From Paenochrobactrum gallinarii (GTDB lineage: Bacteria; Pseudomonadota; Alphaproteobacteria; Rhizobiales; Rhizobiaceae), in assembly GCF_014205685.1 (NCBI RefSeq), contig NZ_JACIIU010000003.1, forward strand, positions 124,001 through 188,000: DNA of 64,000 bases, given 5' to 3'. How positions within the stretch are numbered: the stretch's first letter is position 1; each line of letters opens with the position of its first letter. Shown here piece after piece: positions 18,640-29,000 of the stretch. Made by a program: the position numbers and the translations under genes. The notes beneath the pieces are model-generated. The model had not been told where the DNA came from. It was given only the letters and a program-made list of their open reading frames with translations, and did no database searches.

Positions 18640-20259
18640 CTAATCCTGCTGCACCCAGACATTTGACCAGTTTGACGTAGCCCAACGCGGATTATCAGCA
18701 ATATTGCGCACGCGGTCACGTGCAACGGTAATAAAGCCCCATTCTGCCACATTGATCAATGGCAGATCGTCCTCAACCAAGGCCTGAAACTGGTGATAAA
18801 GCGCAGTACGCGCTGTTTCATCAATGGTTTTTGCAGCACTTGCGATAATTTTATCCATTTCCGCATTGGCATAACCGCCCTGATTGGAGAAAGGCACACC
18901 AGCAGGCAGACCGCTTTCCACCAGAATTGTGGTCGAAATGGCCGGATCGCCACGATAAACCGGCGGCGCAACGGCCAGATCAAAATCATGATCCGTATAG
19001 ACCGCCTTTTGATGCGCGGCAGAATCATTATTGACCAGCCGTGCATCAATGCCGATGGCCGCCAGCGCCTGACGCAGATAATCGCCAAACTGGCGGGTTT
19101 CATTGAAATAAGGTGCCGGCAGTAGTTTCAGCGAGAAGCGCACACCGTCACTGCCGCGCTTATAGCCGGCATCATCAAGAAGCTGATTGGCTTTTGCCAC
19201 GTCAAACGGATAGGCCGCCACTTTGTCGGTGTAAAACTGCTTATCATAGCGCGGCACAGGGCCGGTTGAACTATGCGCATAGCCCAAAAAGATCGTGTTC
19301 ACGACAAAATCACGGTCAATCGCATGGGCAATGGCGCGGCGCACCTGCACATCAGCCAGCTCTTTGCGGCGATGATTGATTTCAACTACCAGCTGATAGG
19401 TCAGCGCTTCATAGCCTTTGGAAAGGACGCTCAGACCCGGCACTTTAGCAATGCGCGCCAGATCGGCCAAAGGCACGGCAGAAAATGCCGCCAGATCAAT
19501 TTCTTCTGCTTCCAACGCACCAGCCGCAGCAGAGCGATCCGCCAGCACACGGTAGATGATTTCATCCAGATATGGCTCGCCCTCGCCCCAGTAATTTTCA
19601 TTACGCGTCAGGCGATAATATTCACCGGCTTTATGCTCGGCATATTTAAACGGACCGGTGCCGACCAGCTGTTCATTAGCCGGATTACTCGCAATATCTG
19701 TGCCACTATAAACATGAGCAGGCAGCACACTGCTTAAGGCAGGCAAAGCATTGCGGATCAGCTGAAAGGGCGTTGGCGCAGAAAACTTGAAAATCGCGGT
19801 GTGATCATCCGGCGTTTCAACAGCTTCCAGATTTTTAAACACCACCCGGCCAAGATTTTGCAGTTTCTTCCAGACTTCCATAGCCGAGAAAGCCACATCG
19901 GCAGAGCTAAATGACTTACCGTCATGCCAGCTGACATTTTCACGCAAATGGAATGTCGCGCTCAAACCATCATCCGAGCCTTCCCATGAAAGTGCCAGAC
20001 GTGGTGCCAAGCCGTTTTCACCATCAAAAGAGGCCTCAGCCAATGGCTCGATCACTTTGCTCGCGACAAAAAACACACCATTGGAAGCAACAATTGCCGG
20101 ATTAAGATTACGCGGCTCAGAATCAGCCGCCACCACCAACCGGCCGCCCCGCGTCACGGGTTCGCTTTGGGCAAAGGCTTTGCTGCTCAAAGAAGTAGAA
20201 GCCAAAAGCGCCGATGCGCCAATGAGAAAGGTTCGCCGTGACAATGATAAATTGCGCAT
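18640..20259 (-). CDS. Peptide-type ABC transporter substrate-binding protein, Tat-exported
   Basis: A 539-residue family 5 solute-binding protein, first gene of the operon. The N-terminus MRNLSLSRRTFLIGASALLA carries a twin-arginine motif (SRRTFL) and an AFA cleavage site near residue 30, so export is folded, by Tat. Family 5 landmarks include SWHDGKSFSSADVAFS and VRRAIAHAIDRDFV. An upstream ATG at 20280 is possible but would lengthen the Tat n-region. The cargo is not identifiable; peptides, glycosides and metal chelates are all known for this family. Confidence 0.88.
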   Translation of the reverse strand: MRNLSLSRRTFLIGASALLASTSLSSKAFAQSEPVTRGGRLVVAADSEPRNLNPAIVASNGVFFVASKVIEPLAEASFDGENGLAPRLALSWEGSDDGLSATFHLRENVSWHDGKSFSSADVAFSAMEVWKKLQNLGRVVFKNLEAVETPDDHTAIFKFSAPTPFQLIRNALPALSSVLPAHVYSGTDIASNPANEQLVGTGPFKYAEHKAGEYYRLTRNENYWGEGEPYLDEIIYRVLADRSAAAGALEAEEIDLAAFSAVPLADLARIAKVPGLSVLSKGYEALTYQLVVEINHRRKELADVQVRRAIAHAIDRDFVVNTIFLGYAHSSTGPVPRYDKQFYTDKVAAYPFDVAKANQLLDDAGYKRGSDGVRFSLKLLPAPYFNETRQFGDYLRQALAAIGIDARLVNNDSAAHQKAVYTDHDFDLAVAPPVYRGDPAISTTILVESGLPAGVPFSNQGGYANAEMDKIIASAAKTIDETARTALYHQFQALVEDDLPLINVAEWGFITVARDRVRNIADNPRWATSNWSNVWVQQD

Positions 20260-20645
20260 AATCTTTTTAAATCCCCGCATTGTGCTGACGGATATGTTAT
20301 CCGGCCACATTATTGCCGTAAAACACCACCGTCCTTATCAATTCTGCCATAGCAAAATACTGCTTTTTTCCGGTCTTTAGATGGTCCGGTTTCCACACAA
20401 TATTCCAGCCGGAAAACATGCTTTAACATCTTGTTTACTATTTGTAATTGGCACTGAAAAGCAAAAATATTTCAACCCAAATCAACATGATAAAAGCATT
20501 TCTCCCCCAATAGAGAACTTCTTTTTTGTTGCGTCATTTCTAATATAAGCGTTTAATTTGCCTGTCGGCACCAAGCCGTATCTTACCCACGAAAGGCAAT
20601 GCCGAGACAGAATTTCCAAACCAACACCAGAAGAGAGGACACGAA
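20260..20645. other. Intergenic region between ABC operon and small unknown gene
   Basis: About 390 bp with the divergent promoters of the ABC operon and the next gene. A degenerate relative of the palindromic repeats lies at 20386-20426 (CCGGTTTCCAC ... CATGCTTTAA). I see no further gene or RNA. Confidence 0.4.
20386..20426. repeat. Degenerate copy of the palindromic repeat
   Basis: CCGGTTTCCAC at 20386-20396 and CATGCTTTAA at 20417-20426 match the loop and right end of the element at 15246-15288, but the arms between them have diverged. Weak support. Confidence 0.35.
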
Positions 20646-21008
20646 ATGACGTATTTAATGACAAATTTGCTGCCCCCGCTTCATGAAGGTCACGCCCCGA
20701 TTTATCTTCATCAGGCTTTTCATCATGCAATTGAAGCTTATGAGGACTGGGAAAGCGGGCAAGCTGAGCCAAGTGTGACGGTTAACGGAAAACCAACCCG
20801 CATCAGCATCATTTTCAGACGTCTTTGGAACTGCAACGACATCATCCCCAATCACACATTAGATGCCATGCGCGATGTGGTTCCCTATTCTTATATTGGT
20901 CCTGAAGAATGGGACACAGTGGAGCGGTTTTCACATGGCGCACGGATTATGCGCTTAGTGTTGCAGGAAAGAAGAACCCCTTCCCTGCCTTTGATCATTT
21001 ATCTCTAA
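20646..21008 (+). CDS. Unrecognised small protein
   Basis: This 120-residue protein has no family that I recognise. It starts with ATG at 20646 behind a clear GAGAGGA ribosome-binding site 6 bases away, which argues for a real gene. It is rich in His, Trp and aromatic residues, has no signal peptide and no membrane segment, and has a mixed alpha/beta look (TVNGKPTRISIIFRRLW). The next gene, a glycosyltransferase, follows 108 bp later. It stands alone between divergent and unrelated neighbours, so the context gives no hint of function. Confidence 0.6.
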   Translation: MTYLMTNLLPPLHEGHAPIYLHQAFHHAIEAYEDWESGQAEPSVTVNGKPTRISIIFRRLWNCNDIIPNHTLDAMRDVVPYSYIGPEEWDTVERFSHGARIMRLVLQERRTPSLPLIIYL

Positions 21009-21116
21009 ATCCCGCAGAATGGATAGGAAAGCGGTTCATCAGCAACCGCTTTCTTGTTTTTTGCGTCTCACTTGGCTATCTAGTTTTTATAACCATTCAA
21101 GCCAAGGTAAAACACC

Positions 21117-21857
21117 ATGCAGATCAAAGCCTTTATTATCCATCTGCATCGTGCCGCCGACCGCCGCGCACAGGTTGATCAGTTGCGCGAGCAACTTCCT
21201 GTCGAGACCGAAATTCTAGACGCGATCGACAATAAAAATCTGTCTGAGCAAGATATTTTAAGCACCTATCAGCGTCATCTGCACAAACCACGCTATCCCT
21301 TTCCGCTAAGTCGCAACGAGATTGCTTGTTTCCTGTCACATCGCAAAGCATGGCAGGCGATTGTCGACCAGCAATTGGATGCAGGCTTTATTCTGGAAGA
21401 TGATGTGGCACTGACCGCCGATTTTGCTGCCTGTTTTGCAACTGCCCAAACAATGCTGCAACAAAAGCCTGATTGTTTCATCCGCTTTCCCTTCCGCGAT
21501 CGCGAAGAAGGCGAGCTTATCTTGACGCAAAACAATATCAAAGTGCTGCGCCCGCGCCATATCGGCCTTGGCATGGTTGCACAAATTGTCAGTCGAGAAG
21601 CCGCCCTTAAACTGCTACAAGTAACGCAGCAGTTTGACCGGCCTGTCGATACATTTGCCCAGATGAACTGGATTACCAATGTCGATATGCTAACCCTGCA
21701 ACCCGGTGGTGTTGCGGAAATCTCGCGTGATCTGGGCGGCAGTACCATTAAGAATAAAAAAGGCTTATTCGATAAATTATCGCGTGAAATCTTACGTCCG
21801 CTCTATCGCAGCCGTTTGCGCAAAAAAATCGACAGCCTGCCTATAAAGTCCGGATAA
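21117..21857 (+). CDS. Glycosyltransferase family 25 (LPS/LOS type)
   Basis: A 246-residue GT25 protein. The N-terminus IKAFIIHLHRAADRR matches the family opening (interaction with donor), and ILEDDV near residue 92 is the acidic metal/donor motif. SRNEIACFLSHRKAW is the characteristic conserved block of LpsA/LgtB-type galactosyltransferases. It probably adds a sugar to lipopolysaccharide core. It is followed 10 bp later by a polysaccharide deacetylase gene, so the two are likely cotranscribed. Confidence 0.88.
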   Translation: MQIKAFIIHLHRAADRRAQVDQLREQLPVETEILDAIDNKNLSEQDILSTYQRHLHKPRYPFPLSRNEIACFLSHRKAWQAIVDQQLDAGFILEDDVALTADFAACFATAQTMLQQKPDCFIRFPFRDREEGELILTQNNIKVLRPRHIGLGMVAQIVSREAALKLLQVTQQFDRPVDTFAQMNWITNVDMLTLQPGGVAEISRDLGGSTIKNKKGLFDKLSREILRPLYRSRLRKKIDSLPIKSG

Positions 21858-21867
21858 AGGTGATTTC

Positions 21868-22578
21868 GTGTCTGTACCAATTTTACTTTACCATCAGATC
21901 GGCCAGCTCCCGCGACGCAAAATGTCGGGACGCAGCCTGATAGTTGACCCGAAATCCTTTTATGCCCAGATGAAAGCCTTGAAAAAGCTAGGCTATCAGG
22001 GCATCTCAATGCGCGAGGGCATGCCTTATATTCGTGGTGAAAAAACCGGCAAAGTGGTGATCATCACCTTTGACGACGGCTTCGTGAATGTGCTGGAAAA
22101 TGCGGCGCCCGCTTTAGCCGAATTTGGCTTTACCTCCACCAATTACTGCGTCTCGAACCAGACCGGTGGCAGCAATGAATGGGATCAGAAATCAGGCGCA
22201 CCTTTCGTGCCTTGCATGACCAAAGAGCAGATCCGCGAATGGGCAGATCTTGGCCATGAAGTGGGTGCGCACACTTTAGATCACGCGCATCTGTCGCAAT
22301 GTTCTCAAGATGAGGCGCGCCGCCAGATCACTGATTGCAAATCCGCGCTGGAAGATATAGTGGGCGTATCTGTGCCAAGCTTTGCCTATCCTTACGGCGA
22401 CAATAATGCGACTCACCGCAAGATCGTGCAAGAAGCTGGCTATGAAAGTGCAACCACAACAGTGCGCCGCCGTGCCAATGCACAAGATGATCCATTTGGA
22501 ATTCCGCGTATTTACGTGCGTCGCAATGATATTCTGCCGCTATTTCTCTTCAAAACATTGTTACAAAGACGCAAGTAA
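21868..22578 (+). CDS. Polysaccharide deacetylase (NodB homology domain)
   Basis: A 236-residue carbohydrate esterase 4 protein. The motif TFDDG (about residues 69-73) supplies catalytic Asp and metal ligands, HTLDHAHLS the His-x3-His metal site, and FAYPYG the third motif. The start is GTG at 21868 with AAAGGTG upstream. No signal peptide is visible, so the enzyme is probably cytoplasmic or membrane-associated on the inside. It likely removes N-acetyl groups from a surface glycan or its precursor, in step with the adjacent GT25 enzyme. Confidence 0.88.
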   Translation: MSVPILLYHQIGQLPRRKMSGRSLIVDPKSFYAQMKALKKLGYQGISMREGMPYIRGEKTGKVVIITFDDGFVNVLENAAPALAEFGFTSTNYCVSNQTGGSNEWDQKSGAPFVPCMTKEQIREWADLGHEVGAHTLDHAHLSQCSQDEARRQITDCKSALEDIVGVSVPSFAYPYGDNNATHRKIVQEAGYESATTTVRRRANAQDDPFGIPRIYVRRNDILPLFLFKTLLQRRK

Positions 22579-22638
22579 TTTCAATTTTATTAGCAAAAGC
22601 TGATAAATCAGGCCGGATAAATTTAAAGCGCTGCATTT

Positions 22639-22652
22639 TTGATCGAAATCAA
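22639..22652. promoter_or_regulatory. FNR/FixK-type box upstream of hemA
   Basis: TTGATCGAAATCAA is a perfect match to the FNR-family consensus TTGAT-N4-ATCAA. It lies 100 bp upstream of the hemA start. Oxygen control of hemA by FnrL/FixK proteins is known in other alphaproteobacteria; here it is inferred from the site. Confidence 0.75.
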
Positions 22653-22751
22653 TGCGTTTTAGCCTTTACCCGTGGCAAATTGACCAAGATGTCACAATGG
22701 ACGTTGCGCTTCAAACGCGCTAATTAAAAGCGAAGAATTAAGGAGCGCATG

Positions 22752-24029
22752 ATGGATTATCGCCGTTTTTTCCAGGAAGCGATTGATCAGTTGCATGCTG
22801 AGAAGCGTTATCGTGTTTTTGCTGATATGGAACGTATCGTTGGCAAATTCCCGCGTGCGCTTTGGCGAAATGAAGCAAGTACACGTGAAATCACAGTTTG
22901 GTGTTCAAATGACTATCTCGGCATGGGTCACCATGCGGATGTCATCAAAGCCATGTGCGACACCGCCAATAAGATGGGTACCGGCGCCGGTGGCACGCGT
23001 AATATTTCCGGCAATAACAACCCGTTGGTTGAGCTGGAGCGCGAACTGGCAGACCTGCATGGCAAAGAGGCCGGACTTGTTTTCACATCCGGTTTTGTGT
23101 CCAACGAAGCTTCAATTTCCACCATTGCGCGCTTGCTGCCAAACTGTCTGATTCTCTCGGATGAGCTGAACCATGCCTCGATGATCGAAGGTGTGCGCAA
23201 GTCCGGTTGCGACAAGAAAATCTTCCGTCACAATGACGTTGAGCATCTGGAACAATTGCTGAAGGCTGCCGATCCGCATCGCGCCAAGCTGATTGTTTTT
23301 GAATCCGTCTATTCGATGGATGGTGACATTGCCCCGATTGAGCAGATTGCTGATCTGGCGGACAAATATAACGCCTTGACCTATATTGATGAAGTCCATG
23401 CCGTCGGCATGTATGGCGCGCGTGGCGGCGGCATCACCGACCGCGATAACCTCGCACATCGCATCGATATTATCGAAGGCACATTGGCAAAAGCTTTTGG
23501 CGCACTTGGTGGTTATATCACCGGCTCGCAGGCGATTATTGATGCTGTGCGTTCTTATGCGCCGGGCTTCATTTTCACCACATCGCTGCCGCCATCAGTT
23601 GCAGCCGCTGCAACCGCATCGATCCGTCATCTGAAGGCTTCACAGGTCGAGCGTGATATGCAGCAGCGTCAGGCACAGCGTGCCAAGGATGTGCTGTCGG
23701 CAGCGGGCTTTCCTGTGATGCCGTCGGAAACCCATATTGTGCCGATTTTGGTGGGCAATCCGGAGCTTTGCAAACAGGCAACCGACCGCCTGCTGGATGT
23801 TCATAATATTTACATTCAGCCGATCAACTACCCGACCGTGCCACGCGGCACAGAGCGTCTGCGCATCACACCGACACCATTTCATGATGATGCACTGATT
23901 GACACGCTGAAAGACGCGCTGATCGAAGTCTGGAACCATTTAGGCATTCCGTATGCAGACAATAGCGCCCCTGTTGTAGCCAAATCTGACCGCGTTGTAC
24001 CATTGATGGTTTCAAAAGCTGGCGGCTGA
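22752..24029 (+). CDS. hemA: 5-aminolevulinate synthase
   Basis: ALAS condenses glycine and succinyl-CoA to 5-aminolevulinate, the first step of heme synthesis by the C4 route of alphaproteobacteria. The product is 425 residues, normal length. Landmarks are [37 protein letters not shown] and the PLP-lysine segment [14 protein letters not shown] (Lys about 248). Two ATG codons occur in a row; the second (22752) has better spacing from AGGAG at 22741-22745. A single-gene unit with an FNR-type box upstream and a terminator downstream. Confidence 0.97.
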   Translation: MDYRRFFQEAIDQLHAEKRYRVFADMERIVGKFPRALWRNEASTREITVWCSNDYLGMGHHADVIKAMCDTANKMGTGAGGTRNISGNNNPLVELERELADLHGKEAGLVFTSGFVSNEASISTIARLLPNCLILSDELNHASMIEGVRKSGCDKKIFRHNDVEHLEQLLKAADPHRAKLIVFESVYSMDGDIAPIEQIADLADKYNALTYIDEVHAVGMYGARGGGITDRDNLAHRIDIIEGTLAKAFGALGGYITGSQAIIDAVRSYAPGFIFTTSLPPSVAAAATASIRHLKASQVERDMQQRQAQRAKDVLSAAGFPVMPSETHIVPILVGNPELCKQATDRLLDVHNIYIQPINYPTVPRGTERLRITPTPFHDDALIDTLKDALIEVWNHLGIPYADNSAPVVAKSDRVVPLMVSKAGG

Positions 24030-24052
24030 TTAATAAGCGCACAGAATTTTAT

Positions 24053-24087
24053 AAGCCCCGCTTAGCTTGCTGAGCGGGGCTTTTTTG
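24053..24087 (+). terminator. Terminator after hemA
   Basis: A 10-bp stem AAGCCCCGCT/AGCGGGGCTT with a 10-base loop is followed by a run of T. Confidence 0.9.
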
Positions 24088-24104
24088 TATCAGCCATCAG
24101 GCAA

Positions 24105-24140
24105 AATAAAAAAGGGCGGTCAATTAAGACCGCCCCTTTT
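24105..24140 (-). terminator. Terminator after ilvE
   Basis: On the minus strand the stem GACCGCCC/GGGCGGTC (24114-24135) is formed near the end of the ilvE transcript. Reading leftwards it is followed by TTTTTTATTTT. Confidence 0.85.
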
Positions 24141-24163
24141 CTATTAAACTTAAAAGCTTCGGA

Positions 24164-25252
24164 TCAAAGGCTAACGGTGCGAACCCAGCCATGCGTATCT
24201 TCAACTTCACCACGCTGAATGCCGACGAGTTTCGCACGCAATTTTGCAGTTACTTCGCCGTCGCCGCTATTACCAATAGCAAACTCACCACCGCGATAAC
24301 GAACAGTGCCGATACCAGCAACAACAGCCGCTGTGCCGCAAGCAAATGTTTCACGCAGCTTGCCGCTTTGAGCGTCGTTTTTCCACTCTTCAAACGAATA
24401 TGGGCGCTCTTCCACTTTCATACCGGCTTCTTTAGCCAGTGTGAGGATGGAATTCCGGGTAATGCCCGGCAGGATAGTGCCACCAAGCGGCGGGGTCACC
24501 AGCGTGTTATCATCCATCACGAAGCAGACATTCATGCCGCCGAGTTCTTCAATCCAGCGATGCTCAACCGCGTCAAGGAACACCACCTGATCGCAGCCAT
24601 TTTTGGTGGCTTCAGCCTGAGCAACCAAGCTTGACGCATAGTTGCCGCCACATTTGGCAGCGCCGGTGCCGCCAGGTGCGGCACGAGTATAATGTTCGGA
24701 TGTCCAAACGGTCACAGCCTGATAGCCGCCTTTGAAATAAGCACCAACCGGCGAAGCAATGACGCAGAAAATATACTCGAGCGATGGACGCACGCCGAGG
24801 AAGTTTTCGCTCGCGAACATGAACGGACGCAGATAGAGGCTGCCGTCACCTTCCGGCACCCAGTCAGCATCAACGCGCACCAGCTCTTCAACGGCCTGAA
24901 TGAACAGATCTTCCGGAATGGCAGGCATTGCCATACGCTCAGCAGAAAGTGCCATGCGGCTGGCATTCTGATCAGGGCGGAAAAGCACAATACCATCTTT
25001 GGTGCGGTATGCTTTCATGCCCTCAAAAATTTCCTGCGCATAGTGCAAAACCGATGCAGCCGGATCAATTGCAAAAGGTGCGCGTGCTTTCACTTCGCCT
25101 TTATGCCAGCCTTTTTCTTCGGTCCAGGTCATCACCACCATATGATCGGTGAACACTTTACCAAAACCTGGATTTTGCATCGCCACAGCGCGTTCTTCCG
25201 CGGTTTTAGGGGACGGATGCGGGGTATGTGTAAACAAAGATGTCGTTGTCAT
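24164..25252 (-). CDS. ilvE: Branched-chain amino acid aminotransferase
   Basis: A 362-residue class IV PLP aminotransferase of the long (type II) form. It interconverts leucine, isoleucine and valine with their 2-oxo acids. Landmarks are QEIFEGMKAYR, YLRPFMFASE, PGGTGAAKCGGNYA with the PLP lysine just after, and the C-terminal FACGTAAVV. The ATG at 25252 is chosen; one TTG codon precedes it in frame. A single-gene unit ended by its own hairpin. Confidence 0.95.
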   Translation of the reverse strand: MTTTSLFTHTPHPSPKTAEERAVAMQNPGFGKVFTDHMVVMTWTEEKGWHKGEVKARAPFAIDPAASVLHYAQEIFEGMKAYRTKDGIVLFRPDQNASRMALSAERMAMPAIPEDLFIQAVEELVRVDADWVPEGDGSLYLRPFMFASENFLGVRPSLEYIFCVIASPVGAYFKGGYQAVTVWTSEHYTRAAPGGTGAAKCGGNYASSLVAQAEATKNGCDQVVFLDAVEHRWIEELGGMNVCFVMDDNTLVTPPLGGTILPGITRNSILTLAKEAGMKVEERPYSFEEWKNDAQSGKLRETFACGTAAVVAGIGTVRYRGGEFAIGNSGDGEVTAKLRAKLVGIQRGEVEDTHGWVRTVSL

Positions 25253-25362
25253 CAAAAATACTCTTTATAGCACAGCAAGACGAATTATTTTTGAAACTAA
25301 TCCTCTGTGACCAATGTCGCAAGCCGTTACTGACGTATAATTCTTTTATTATTGAAGATATG

Positions 25363-25391
25363 AAAAAGCCCTGAAAAATTCAGGGCTTTTT
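25363..25391. terminator. Terminator downstream of mscL (bidirectional form)
   Basis: The perfect hairpin AAAAAGCCCTGAA / TTCAGGGCTTTTT has A- and T-runs on its two sides. It lies about 75 bp beyond the mscL stop and between mscL and ilvE, both on the minus strand. Confidence 0.85.
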
Positions 25392-25466
25392 CATTTCAAC
25401 TCCGCCTTTTAAGTACAGCAGTCGCTGCCACTTTCGAAGCAAAATCAATAATGCAGGCGTTTTTGC

Positions 25467-25880
25467 TTACTTCTTCGCGAGCAGATCGCGAATCTCAGTC
25501 AGCAGAACTTCTTCACGCGGAGTAACCGGTTCCGGCGCAGGTGCTGCTTCCTCTTTTCTTTTCATCTTATTCATGCCCTTAACAACAAGGAACAGAACCC
25601 AGGCGATAATGAGGAAGTTGATCAGCAGAGTGATGAAGTTACCATAAGCAATGGTTGCACCAGCTTCACGGGCTGCTGCCAATGTGGATTGCGGATTGCC
25701 CGCCAGCTGAACATACATGTTGGTGAAATCAATACCACCGGTAATCAGACCGATAATCGGCATGATGATATCATTCACGATCGAATTTACCAAGCCACCA
25801 AATGCGCCACCGATGATGACACCAATCGCCAGATCAACCATGTTACCCTTTAGGGCAAATTCTCTAAACTCTTTTAGCAT
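25467..25880 (-). CDS. mscL: Large-conductance mechanosensitive channel
   Basis: A 137-residue channel that opens under membrane tension on sudden osmotic downshock. The N-terminus [28 protein letters not shown] is the amphipathic helix and first membrane helix with the gating Gly-rich face; the second helix is [20 protein letters not shown]. The C-terminal helical bundle is charged (KMKRKEE). Length and order are typical. The ATG at 25880 has GGAGAAAG upstream. Confidence 0.96.
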   Translation of the reverse strand: MLKEFREFALKGNMVDLAIGVIIGGAFGGLVNSIVNDIIMPIIGLITGGIDFTNMYVQLAGNPQSTLAAAREAGATIAYGNFITLLINFLIIAWVLFLVVKGMNKMKRKEEAAPAPEPVTPREEVLLTEIRDLLAKK

Positions 25881-26053
25881 CAATCTTTCTCCGTTAAGAC
25901 AGCATCGTTTTGTTACAATACTTAACTTGACAATTTTTTATATCAGTAAATATTTTAAACCACTAAAAAACGATATTTTAAACTGCTTATTACCATAAAG
26001 GTTAACGCTTTTAAGGGTATGTTGTCGTTACGCTTTCACATCAGCGCAGAATA

Positions 26054-26081
26054 GCTTATCACTCAAAGCTGAGTGATAAGC
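26054..26081. promoter_or_regulatory. Perfect 12-bp inverted repeat before the hybrid-kinase start
   Basis: GCTTATCACTCA (26054-26065) and TGAGTGATAAGC (26070-26081) form a perfect inverted repeat with a 4-base loop. It ends 16 bp before the start codon and touches the ribosome-binding region GAGGAG. There is no T-run, so it is not a terminator. It could be a repressor site or an mRNA hairpin affecting translation. Confidence 0.7.
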
Positions 26082-26097
26082 ATGAGGAGAGCGTAGT

Positions 26098-29000
26098 ATG
26101 CAGGGCTGGGCAGTAATCGGGCTGGCATTTTTATATTTATTGCTGCTCTTTGCCATTGCCAGTATCGGCGACAAACGCGCGGCCAATAAAAGCAATGCAC
26201 CCCGCCCTTATATTTTTTCACTCAGCCTTGCCGTCTATTGTACCTCGTGGACATTCTTCGGTTCTGTCGGCATGGCAGCCACCAGCGGTTGGGAATTCTT
26301 AGGGATTTATATCGGCCCTGTGCTGGTTTTCGTCTTCGGCAACCGCTTTTTACGTCACATGGTGCGGCTGGCCAAATCCGAACATGTCACGTCCATTGCT
26401 GATTTTTTAGCGGCACGATATGGTAAAAGTTTCAGCGTCGCCTCCCTTGCCACCCTAATTGCCGCTGTTGGCTCCATTCCTTATATATCACTGCAATTGA
26501 AAGCCGTTTCCGGCAGCGTCGACATGATCGTCATCAATTATAATCCTGACTTTGACCCGTCAGTGTTTATTTTTGGCGATATATCCTTGGCGGTCGCGGC
26601 AGTCCTTGCACTTTTTGCGATTCTTTTTGGCACCAGGCATACGGATGCAACCGAGCATCAGGATGGCTTGATTTTAGCTGTTGCAGTTGAAAGCTTAATT
26701 AAACTCAGCGCCTTTTTGCTTGTCGGCATCGCCTGCACCTTCTTTTTGTTTGGTTCGCCTTCAGAGCTTCTTGATACACTTTATAATTCTCCCGAAGCAC
26801 TCAGCGCTTTGGAGCATAAGACCTCAGCCGCAACCTGGATTGTCCATACTGTTTTAAGTGCCTGCGCCGTTATTATGCTGCCGCGCCAGTTTCACGTCAC
26901 CGTTGTGGAAAGCCGCAGTGATAAAGAGTTGCACACAGCGCGCTGGATGTTTCCGCTCTATCTGATTTTGATCAATATATTTGTACTGCCTATCGCTTTG
27001 ATCGGGGTGATGAAGCTTGGAACAAGCGTTAACGGCGACCTTTATGTGCTGGCTTTGCCGCTGTTAGCACATGCGGATACAATGGCAATTATCGCCTTTA
27101 TCGGTGGTTTGTCGGCAGCAACAGCAATGGTGATTGTTGCTTGCGTTGCACTTTCCATCATGATTTCCAATCATCTGGTGCTGCCATTACTCATTAAATA
27201 TTTCATGCAGCAAGAGCGCAAAAAAAAGCGCGATTTAACGCAAATTATTCTGATCACCCGCCGCCTGACAATCATCATTATTCTGGCACTGTCCTTTGCC
27301 TATTATCGCGCTACATCCAATAATGTGCATCTGGCCTCCATCGGCTTTATTTCCTTTGCCGCAATTGCCCAATTTGCACCGGTTTTGATCGGGGGCTTGT
27401 GGTGGCGAAATGCCAATGGGCGCGGCGCTTTATTGGGGCTGAGCGCCGGCTTTATTGTCTGGGTCTACACATTGCTGATCCCGACACTTGCCCCGGACAA
27501 TGCCGCCCTTCTTATCGACGGTCCTTTTGGCATAAGCTGGCTGCGCCCCAATGCGCTGCTTGGCAGTGACGCCCTGCCACTCACTCACGGGGTGATCTGG
27601 AGCCTGGCGATCAATACGCTCTTCTTTATCGCAGGCTCATTATCGCGTGCCGCTTCGCCGGTCGAACGTATTCAGGCTAGTATTTTTCTGCCCCGCCATG
27701 TCATGACCATGCCGACATTGCGCCGTTTCCGCACCGAAGTAACCGTTGCAGAACTGCAAAGCACTATTTCCAGTTATTTGGGTGCAGACCGCGTCGCACG
27801 TGCATTGATGCATTATGAAGACAAGCATCAGGAACATTTATCTCCTAATAAAACCATCGATATCACGCTATTACGCTATGCAGAGCAAATGCTTGGAACG
27901 GCGGTCGGATCCTCTTCTGCGCGCCTGATTTTGTCTTTGCTGCTTCACCGCAAAGATGGTTCGGCTCGCGGTGCCAGACAATTGCTCGACAACGCATCCG
28001 AAGCCCTGCAACAAAACCGCGACCTGTTACAAATCGCCATCGACCAGATGCCGCAAGGCGTTACGGTTCTTGATAAGGACCTGCGCATCACCTGCTGGAA
28101 CCGTCAGTTCCGTTTACTGCTCAGTCTGCCGGAAGAGGTTATTCAGGTCGGATTCCCGATTTCCACCATTCTGGAATATCTGGATCAGCGCGGAGACATT
28201 CCAGTGAGCGAGCGTGCAGCTATTATCCGCTCATTCGGCCGTGCCAATCAGGTCTGGCGCTTCCAGATTTATTCTACAGGCAGAACTCTGGAGATCCGTT
28301 CCAATCCGATGCCAGATGGTGGTTTGGTTGCATCCTATACCGATGTGACTGCAAGCGTTGAAGCCGAAGCCACCCGCCAGCGTGCCAATGAACTTCTGGA
28401 ACAGCGGGTTGCTGACCGGACAGCCGAGCTTACCGCCGTCAATCAGGAACTGGCTCAAGCGCGCGGTCTGGCTGAAAAAGCCAATCTCGGCAAAACACGA
28501 TTTTTGGCTGCTGTCGGCCATGATATTCTGCAGCCGCTTAATGCGGCACGCCTTTACAGCACCCTGCTCAGTGAAAAACTCGCTAACTCGGAATATACCG
28601 AATTTGCAGAAAATATTAATTCGTCGCTTGAATCCGTCGAGGCGATCTTAGGGCTGGTTCTCGATATTTCGCGCCTTGATACAGGTGCGTTAAAACCTGA
28701 ACCTTCCGTCTTCCGGCTGGATGCGCTGATGACGCAAGTGGCTAAAGATTTTGCGCCTTTAGCTAAAAATCGCGGACTGGAGCTGCGGGTCATTCCCAGC
28801 AGTTTAACAGTCAAAACCGACCGTAATATGTTGCGCCGCTTGTTGCAAAACCTGATTTCCAACTCGATCAAATATAGCCATACCGGCAAGATCGTGTTTG
28901 GGGTGCGGCGCCGCGGCGATCATATCGATCTGCAAGTGCTTGATAGTGGTATCGGCATTGCTCCCGACAAGCTGGCTACTGTTTTTCAGGAGTTTACCCG

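Noticed and set aside
24191-25270. Long plus-strand frames opposite ilvE
   Set aside because: Antisense shadows; the ilvE frame has all family motifs and the plus-strand products have none.
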